Below, piece after piece: positions 57,066 through 64,000 of a stretch of 64,000 bases of DNA. This DNA comes from Cololabis saira (lineage: Eukaryota > Chordata > Actinopteri > Beloniformes > Belonidae): contig NC_084598.1 of assembly GCF_033807715.1 (NCBI RefSeq), forward strand, positions 46,094,231 to 46,158,230, written 5' to 3'. The notes under the pieces were generated by a model. That model saw only the letters and a list, made by a program, of their open reading frames with translations. It did no database searches and had not been told where the DNA came from. Every line of letters starts with the position of its first letter. The first letter of the stretch is position 1. A program made the position numbers and the translations under genes.

Positions 57066-57168
57066 GCCAGCGCTGTACGGAGACAATACCACTAGATCAT
57101 CTGTATAGATCTATGATTGATAAGGTTGATTGGCCAGCGCTGTACGGAGACAATACCACTAGATCAGG
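57066..57168. repeat. 35-bp direct repeat at the hAT junction
   Basis: GGCCAGCGCTGTACGGAGAC and AATACCACTAGATCA occur at 57066-57100 and 57132-57166, the second ending at the hAT terminus. This is longer than a hAT target duplication, so local repair or duplication is implied. Confidence 0.85.
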
Positions 57169-58062
57169 GGTTCCCAACCTTTTTTGTGCCAAGGACCAGC
57201 AGAAGCATGAACAAAAAGCTTGTTGACCGGTTGACAATTTATGTCAATTTTAATAAACATTTTAGAAAAAAACAATGCATTTTAAATAGGGCTGCAACTA
57301 ACGACTATTTTAATAGAGATTGAGATTGAAGACCAGCCTTATTGACCAAGCGTCTAGAAGTGCTTCCACTTAATGTGGACTCACTTCTGCACGTGCACAC
57401 CGAGAAATTGTCTGTTTATATCCATCTTTTTTGAACGTTGTTTTTTTTTGTTTTTTTGTTTTTTTGTTCTTGCTATTATTTCAATACAATGTATTTTTCC
57501 TGGTGAGAACTTTGAATAAGCCCATTTAGGGCTTCCTTTCTCACCTGCACATATTTTCATGTTTTTTTATGTTCATTTAAACTTTTGTACCGTTTTTTTT
57601 ATGTTGTGCAAATAAACAAATCAAAACTAGTCATCGATTAGTCGATTAATCGGATAATTAGTAATTTTTTCTTAAATTTAGCATGAGGTTGCTTTAATTA
57701 TGTGGCAAATGATAATAAACACGAGAAAGATGGGTACTTCAATGAAAAATAGATATTTTATTCGATTTTGCTGCTGTTCATACAAAGTAAATAAAAAAGC
57801 AGGCACAGTAATCAGTCAGTATAGACATAAATAAATAAACCTCTGTCCATTATTTTTCATTTTTTAAGGACAGGCAATTGTGTTATATAAAAAATAAATG
57901 ATAAAATAAAAGGTCTCTAATATTTTCTCCATCAAGTGGGTGAAATGGGTTCTGGATGGCAGGACGTTCTCTGGGTTGAACAGGTGCATCATTTGTTGAA
58001 ACCATGGGGTTGAAACCCGTCAGCATCAACCGTGGAGAGCTGCTCATATCACAGATCAGCTG
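57166..58062 (-). mobile_element. hAT nest, inverted relative of 25858-27147
   Basis: CAGGGGTTCCCAACCTTTTTT is the outer hAT end; TAGGGCTGCAACTAACGACT at 57286 starts the inner hAT, which continues at 57628 (ACTAGTCATCGATTAGTCG) and runs to about 58062. Between, 57313-57627 is a retroposon 3' end (AATAAACAAATCAAA). The same outer-inner pair exists at 25858-27147, so the pair moved or was copied together. Confidence 0.75.
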
Positions 58063-58225
58063 TATGGGCTCAAATTAATGCCATAAGTATTTTGTATCTG
58101 TAAATAAACTTTGTACTTGTAGAAATGTTTTGTGCGTGTGCAAAAAATATTTGTACTTGCAAAAAATATTTGTACTTGTAAAAATATTTTGTGCGTGTGA
58201 CAAAAATATTGCAACTGAAGTGCTT

Positions 58226-58439
58226 TGTACGTCCACATCAGCCCAGATGTTCATGCAAGTAAATATAAATATGGTGAAGGTCGGAAAATTAGAATATGGT
58301 ATAAAAGTAAATTTATATCAATAATTCAACTTAAAAGGCAAAACTAAAACATTATTATTGCATTGCACTATTGCATTAGTCTTAAAGCATACAAGACAAA
58401 ATATATGTTATACCAAAATTTCCCATATATATTTATACA

Positions 58440-58500
<61 letters not shown>
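58226..58500 (+). repeat. Dispersed repeat X, copy 3, with (TA)n
   Basis: GTACGTCCACATCAGCCCAG onward matches copies 1 and 2 up to the TA tract (58442-58500). Before it, 58080-58220 has several TTTGTACTTGNAAAAATAT words. Confidence 0.8.
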
Positions 58501-58504
<4 letters not shown>

Positions 58505-58837
58505 TGCTGGCCAACGATTACAATTTTTAATCTTAATTAATCCATGATTTCTGTAATTAACTGCGATTAATCGCGATTAATTGCATAATAATTGCAAATT
58601 TATTCATTTAATGTTTTTAATACTGTTAACAACATGAGAAAGGGTAATTATGCTGCTTTATGCCAATGTTTATTCAACTTTCCACAAAAAAAGCTTTTGA
58701 CCTGAATGTAACATTCCTTCATAAACACAAACACAATGTAGTCCCAACTTTACACTTGTAAAGACTAACTTAAGATTCCTTGTTTTTTTAAAAGGACATG
58801 AAGTTAACGCGTCGTTAACGCGTTATCTTGGACAGCC

Positions 58838-58840
<3 letters not shown>
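58501..58840. mobile_element. hAT-like MITE in a (TA)n tract, ~340 bp
   Basis: TTAGTGCTGGCCAACGATTA at the left and TAACGCGTTATCTTGGACAGCCCTAA at the right are imperfect inverted repeats of a hAT group whose ends read TTAGGGCTGTCCAA. No ORF. TA repeats on both sides mask any duplication. Confidence 0.75.
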
Positions 58841-58904
<64 letters not shown>

Positions 58905-59089
58905 ATTTTATTGAAGAATTATTAATAATTAATAAATAAATTCTCGTATGGGGCACCACCCCGGGGCCTTAATCCAGGGAAATGATAACTTTTGACAGCA
59001 GAAAATCAGTCTCAGAGATTACGATTATTCTGCAGAACAGTAAATCTTACTATCACTTACAGAATAACACTTGAAGGCGTGCAGTTCGA

Positions 59090-59378
59090 GCACTGGCTCT
59101 GTTCAAACAATCAGACAATCCTTCCTGTCTGGCCCTCGGCAGGAGGGTCCCCCCTGATGAGCCTGGTCCTGCTCAAGGTTTCTTCCCTCCTAAAGGGGAG
59201 TTTTTCCTTGCCACTGTTTGGCTTAAGGTTTTTCTCCCACTAGGGGAGTTTTTTACCTGCCATTGTTTATGTAATATCTGCTCGGGGGTCATGTTCTGGG
59301 TATGGGTCTCTGTAAAGCGTCTAGAGACAACTCTGTTGTATTAGACGCTATATAAATAAAATTGAATTGAATTGAATT
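59090..59378 (+). mobile_element. L2/CR1-type LINE 3' end
   Basis: GGCCCTCGGCAGGAGGGTCC to AATAAAATTGAATTGAATTG matches the 3' UTR and tail of the LINE at 27148 and 62582. No coding part. Confidence 0.88.
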
Positions 59379-59685
59379 AGATTTGACCAAACTTGTATGA
59401 AACACAAACAACTCCTCATTAAAAATCAACCAGAATTTATTTACATACAGGTGTCAAAAGACGGTAAACGCAACACCCAAATAAATCCTGACGGCGCACT
59501 ACGATAAACAAAAACCCTTAACTAACAAGAAAAACAACAATCAATAAAAATTAAACTTGATGGCGGAGCCCCCTATGGCCCACGTGCGATCAGACCAGAT
59601 GTCAAACGCAGCATTTAAAACGTGCCTACGGCAGAAAACAACGACTACCAAATAATCAAACACGATAATGATAACAATGATGATG
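59379..59685. other. No feature recognised
   Basis: No ORF or repeat structure that I can support. Confidence 0.4.
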
Positions 59686-60005
59686 ATCCATCCATCCATC
59701 CTTATTATCCTTTATCCTTTTCAGGGTCACAGGGGTCTGCTGGAGCCTATCCCAGCTATTTTTAGGTGGGAGGCAGGAGTTACACCCTGGACAGGTCACC
59801 AGTCCATCACAGGGCCACATATTCAGACAAACAACCAGACACACTCACGCTCACACCTAGGGGCAATTTAGAATCATCAATTAACCTACTAGCATGTTTT
59901 TGGACTGTGGGAGGAAGCTGGAGTACCCGGAGAAAACCCACGCAAGCACGGGGAGAACATGCAAACTCCACACAGAAAGACCCTGAACAGTGCTAACCAC
60001 GCGCA
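59686..60005 (-). mobile_element. RTE-type LINE 3' end with (ATCC)n tail
   Basis: ATCCATCCATCC, then TTTCAGGGTCACAGGGGTCTG, CACCCTGGACAGGTCACC, TTTTTGGACTGTGGGAGG and CATGCAAACTCCACACAG, a very common fish 3' end and a longer relative of 43923-44148. Confidence 0.8.
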
Positions 60006-60039
60006 TCGTGAGCTCGGATCTGTAAACTTAAACAGGACA

Positions 60040-60240
60040 GAGTTTAGTGGGAGCCGGAGCCGCCGGGGATTGCGGCTCCGCGGACCACGGCTTCACGGGC
60101 GGGCCCCGCGGGCCCGTTCCAATGCGGAGATTAGCCAAAGCTGACGGACTGACCAGTTTGGCTGATGGAGAAGGAAGAGAGAAAAAGGGAGAGAGTGACG
60201 CAGCGCCGCGGTCCGCGCCGTGGATCCTCGCATAGATAAT
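60040..60240. other. Short CpG-rich island
   Basis: About 200 bp rich in CG dinucleotides (GCCGCCGGGGATTGCGGC, GGGCCCCGCGGGCCCG, GCAGCGCCGCGGTCCGCGCC) in otherwise AT-rich DNA. No gene start can be tied to it. 60245-60655 beyond is AT-rich and empty. Confidence 0.6.
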
Positions 60241-60663
60241 ACATAATTCATTTGTCATGTTAACTTAACGTAAAAATAACTATGAAAGGCTGTGTAATAT
60301 TGGGATAAGTTTTTATATTCCTAAAAAAGCATTACTTGGCTCTTTAGATACATTTTCTAGATTTTCTTCAGGTTTGTATAAGAGGATGCTATTTTGCTCA
60401 TTCAATTTCAATGTGGGTAAAATAAAGTCAAATCATAAAATATTTAAGTTTTTTTCATATTATTATTTTGTTAAATAAGATATTACTCATCTTAAGTGTT
60501 TTGATCATTTGGTAATAAAAATCCTATTTATATTTAATAAAAAAGAAGAGTTTATGTGCGTCCTTTAAAATATTTATTTTATTTTTATTTTATTATTTAT
60601 TGGATCCCCATTAGTCCTCATAAATATAAAGACTATTCTTCCTGGGGTCCACGATAAAATACT

Positions 60664-61108
60664 GTCCACCCTGTCATATTGTCCACCCTGTCATATCGTC
60701 CACCCTGTCATATCGTCCACCCTGTCATATCGTCCACCCTGTCATATTGGAGGATCCGTCCCCTTCAGGAAAGTGTAGTGACATCACAACACCAGTGTCT
60801 TGTTTTCTCTTCAGTGGCGGGAAACTCAAGGCCGGGGTGAGTGAGTAGTTGACTTTCCTACTGACAACATTTCTCTGTGTAAGTTAGCTTACTTGCACAA
60901 CCCAAGCTTAGCATGTCCACCCTGTCAGCATGAAATATGCTGGAAGGGATTAGAATACAATATTGTCAGAATATGTAAGTTTAACTATATCAAATTCTCT
61001 TCAAAAACCAGCCTAGCTCGTTAGCTAGTGACTGTTTGTTGTAAGCTTTTATGCTAACTGAAGCTCGAAATGTCCACCCTGTCGCACATGCACATGACAG
61101 GGTGGACA
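60664..61108. repeat. TGTCCACCCTGTC repeats and hairpin
   Basis: Five 17-bp units GTCCACCCTGTCATATC at 60664-60748, single copies at 60914 and 61071, and an inverted copy at 61096-61108 that makes a perfect 13-bp stem (TGTCCACCCTGTC/GACAGGGTGGACA) with a 12-base loop. All lie just before a LINE ORF1 remnant, so they may belong to its 5' UTR. Confidence 0.7.
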
Positions 61109-61135
61109 TATAAAAACATATATACATATGACATA

Positions 61136-62581
61136 TAAGAAACCCAGAAGAAACCCAGATTTGACCCTGAAGTTTCCATTATTGTGGCGGGCCTGTCATT
61201 TGATAACAACGAGGATGCGACGGAGAAAGTACGAGAGCTGCTCGCCGCTGGATTGCGGTGTGACCCGATGCCAGAGCTGGTAGCCATGGAGCTCCTGAGG
61301 CCACGCGGCTCCAGACCCGAACCCAGTATCATTAAGGTGGAGTTCGGTACGGTGGAAGAGAAGGTCGCGGTTCTGCGGATGAAACATCTGCTGTGGGAGA
61401 ATCGGAGCTTTGAAAGGGTCTACATAAGGTCAGCTAAATCCCACGCCGAGCGTCTCTCGAGCTGAATTTTCGCACCCTGCTGCGTGAGATACCGGCTGTC
61501 GGGAAGGATTTCTACATTGCCAGTAACGGCAGAATGATCAAACGCTCTCCTGTTGATACTTCTTTAAAGAAGAAATGAGCAGCCCCCTCCCAGTCTGTAA
61601 GTAAAACGACTTTTTCTCTTGTCCACTGGAACATTAACGGATGGACAGCTGCCAATTGTTATCCCAGGATAATATTGACAAATTATATGGACGGTTTTGT
61701 GATTTATTATATAAGGAGCTGGATACGGTACGTATCAAAAAATCATCCAAATCTAACAACTGTAAGAAAAAGAACAATGTCTGTAGGAAAAATAAACCTT
61801 TTTGGAATGCTGAACTTGACAATTTGTGGAAAAATCGAAAATCTGCTGAGAGGAGATACCTTAAAAGTAGAAATCCTTTACAGAAAGCTTCTCTTAAAGC
61901 TGAATTTAAACATTGCCAGTTCATTTTTGATAAAAAGATACGATTTTACAGAAGACAATATGATCGCGGATTGGCTCTTAATCTGGAGCACCTCCAAATT
62001 AAAAATCCTCAGCTTTTTTGGAAATAAATAAATAAACTGGGACCCAAGAAGGACTTGAAAATCCCTATGGAAATTGTACTAGAAAATGGTGACCTGGAGC
62101 ATAAGGCTGACCTGGTGCTCAATAAATGGGAAAATGATTTTACTACTCTTCACTTTTCTGGTATTAATAGTACAGATGGTTTTGATGAGTCTTTTTTGGA
62201 AGACATTCGTATGAAAAAAAAGTCCCTAGAAGAGAAATTTGAACAAGAAAACTATGAGCCCAATCAGCTTTTAAACTATGATATTACACTCGAGGAGGTT
62301 CGTAAAGCTGTTGAAGGTGCTAAAATGAGAAAAGCTTCTGGCATTGAGGGTCTCTCTAATGAAGTTTTGAAAGCACCTAAATTGTTACAGTTTCTGACTT
62401 CTTTCCTACAAGTATGTTTTAAATCTGCTACTGTTCCCTCTGATTGGTATAAATCAATTATCAAACCGATTCCAAAGTCAACTAAAAACGACCCTAGGGT
62501 CCCTCTTAATTATAGAGGAATCAGCCTTTTAAGTACAGTTTATAAACTGTTTTCTAATATTTTAAATTCTAGGCTGTATCA
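61136..62581 (+). pseudogene. L1/Tx1-like LINE with endonuclease deletion
   Basis: 61136-61578 encodes an ORF1-type protein (SIIVAGLSFDNNEDATEKV, IIKVEFGTVEEKVAVL, YIRSAKSHAERL) with one frameshift near 61465, ending SLKKK. A short spacer leads to ORF2, which begins VHWNINGW, the usual endonuclease start, but jumps at once to the linker before RT (YGRFCDLLYKELD), so nearly the whole endonuclease is deleted. An in-frame TAA lies at about 62025; RT then runs through KPIPKSTKNDPRVPLNYRGI to LNSRLYQ, where an L2 inserted. The clade is inferred. Confidence 0.8.
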
Positions 62582-64000
62582 ATTTCAATTCAATTCAATT
62601 TTATTTATATAGCGTCTAATACAACAGAGTTGTCTCTAGATGCTTTACAGAGACCCATACCCAGAACATGACCCCTGAGCAGTTATTACATAAACAATGG
62701 CAGGTAAAAACTCCCCTAGTGGGAGAAAAACCTTAAGCCAAACAGTGGCAAGGAAAACTCCCCTTTAGGAGGAAGAAACCTTGAGCAGGACCAGGCTCAT
62801 CAGGGGGGACCCTCCTGCCGAGGGCCAGACTGGTGGGTCAGGGACGGCAACAGCACAGCAGGCAGGTGGAAGCAGCAACGGGATGACCAGGGGTGGGGAC
62901 CGCAGGCCAGCACACAGCTCCCGAAGCTCCAGCCCAATCAGCAAGTCCCAGGTTGGGGTGCAGGGTCAGGGAAAGACTTGTGCTCCGTAATGCAAGCTAC
63001 AAGCCACCCACGACCACCTGCAGGTTCCGGTGTCCGGCAAAGGATGCTGCAACATGGACAAAAGAGAGAAAAGGGAGGAGAAGGGGGGGCCAGCACAAGA
63101 AACTACAGGAGCGACTCTGACACACTAAAGTTTACACTACCTAGAGATTTACCAACACCAGCTAGATGTTTACTAAACACTAACTATAGGCTTTACTAAA
63201 CAGAAATGTTTTAAGTTTAGTTTTAAAGGTGGAGGTGGTGTCAGCCCCCTTAACCCAGATTGGAAGTTGGTTCCATAGTAATGGTGCCTGATAGCAGAAC
63301 GCCCGCCCTCCAAATCTACATTTAGATACTCTAGGAACTACGAGTAAACCTGCACTCTGGGAGCGGAGAGCTCTGCCAGGAACATAAGGCACTATCAGGT
63401 CTTGCAAATAATGCGGAGCTAAGCCGTTTTGGGCTTTATACGCAAGTAATAAAATTTTAAATTGGATTCTGAATTTTACGGGTAACCAATGGAGCGACGC
63501 TAACACTGGAGAGACGTGGTCTCTCCTGCTAATTCCTGTCAGCACTCGTGCTGCTGCATTCTGGATCAGCTGGAGCCTATTCAGCAAATTACTTGGACAT
63601 CCTGCTAACAACACATTACAGTAATCTAGTCTAGAAGATACAAACGCATGAACTAGTTTTTCTGCCTCACTCTGCGAGAGGATTTTCCTAATCTTTGCAA
63701 TATTACGGAGATGGAAAAAGGCTATTTTACAAACCTGATAAACATATGGTTTAAACGACAAATCCTGATCGAAAATAACACCAAGGTTTCTCACAGTTGC
63801 ACTGGAAGCCATCGCAACACCATCTAATCCCTTCCTAAGATGCTCTGGACCAAGAATGATAACCTCTGTTTTATCTGAATTTAGAAGCAGGACATTTCTG
63901 GACATCCAGTCCTTGATGTCCCTAAGACATGCCTGAAGTTTAACTAACGGTTCTGTTTCATCCGGCTTCATAGACAAATAGAGCTGCGTATCATCAGCAT
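62582..64000 (-). pseudogene. L2/CR1-type LINE, runs off the window
   Basis: The 3' tail is at the left (AATTCAATTCAATTTTATTT), the 3' UTR to 63179, then 265 open codons to 63977 and beyond: the catalytic ADD of the RT is encoded by the very last bases (ADDTQLYLS), followed by KTEVIILGPEHL, SRLDYCNVLLAGCPSN and LASLHWLPVKFRI, ending FLFSKAYS. It is uninterrupted so far as seen; whether the upstream part is intact cannot be judged. It inserted into the L1-like RT at 62581. Confidence 0.88.

Larger units (their letters stand above)
52626..57110 (-). pseudogene. Non-LTR reverse transcriptase C-terminus split by a hAT
   Basis: 57092-56660 encodes LSPYSAGLQQLLRV, KKFKYLGHIIREDFSDDDDL, YTRAKMKKLQV and LRMFLKLPR, breaking off at the hAT end. 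The next codons resume across the insert at about 52800 (WTSASEMFVSSDVPTFLLYR, FRFMCRLKELKN). So an old LINE ORF (RT C-terminal side), already with frameshifts, was cut by the hAT at 52807-56657. The clade is uncertain. Confidence 0.8.

Overview
The window is vertebrate nuclear DNA, almost certainly a percomorph-like teleost. The evidence is GT-AG introns, eukaryotic tRNA genes with A and B boxes, CCCTAA telomere repeats, and a dense set of fish transposons (Rex3, L2/CR1 LINEs, L1/Tx1-like LINEs, Harbinger, pogo, several hAT families, foldback MITEs, a tRNA-derived SINE). It behaves as subtelomeric, transposon-dominated sequence. I can support only one ordinary host protein gene, a secreted two-domain C-type lectin on the minus strand (38129-45240), plus one good tRNA gene (tRNA-Ser, 18852-18933). 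Nearly all other long ORFs belong to transposons or are readings through tandem repeats.

Layout. 1-8500: unique sequence, a foldback MITE, then a ~30-bp minisatellite broken by a LINE 3' end. 8501-9000: a run of exactly 500 N. 9001-9175: telomeric CCCTAA array with variant units, oriented like a left chromosome end. 9176-14255: a 47-bp subtelomeric minisatellite split by a 4.1-kb Harbinger element (CTG duplication) carrying a Myb-like gene and a frameshifted transposase gene. 14.3-17.4 kb: AT-rich diverged duplications. 17.4-25.6 kb: tRNA genes and tRNA fragments, several broken at the anticodon loop, one split by an unfamiliar 1.3-kb element with two overlapping small ORFs; a spliced pogo element lies nested in another element. 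25.8-29.4 kb: hAT within hAT beside an L2, plus another hAT in the L2 3' UTR. 30.1-33.8 kb: a long non-coding hairpin-ended element with a ~991-bp tandem duplication. 34.4-37.6 kb: a foldback MITE split by an L2 LINE.

38.1-45.2 kb: the lectin gene; introns 1 and 4 are swollen by transposons, including two head-to-tail hairpin-ended elements and a 764-bp solo LTR. 46-48 kb: minisatellites and AT-rich DNA. 48.2-50.0 kb: a decayed PIN-like nuclease/CXC gene. 50.4-57.2 kb: a four-deep nest of LINE, hAT and Rex3, beside a 40-bp minisatellite that was itself invaded. 57.2-64 kb: further hAT, LINE and MITE pieces, ending in an L2 reverse transcriptase that runs off the window.

The strongest leads are the telomere-at-gap junction, two non-coding families that share terminal hairpins and a module rich in RFX X-box-like palindromes, the tRNA fragments breaking at the anticodon loop, and the dicistronic element in the split tRNA-Gly.
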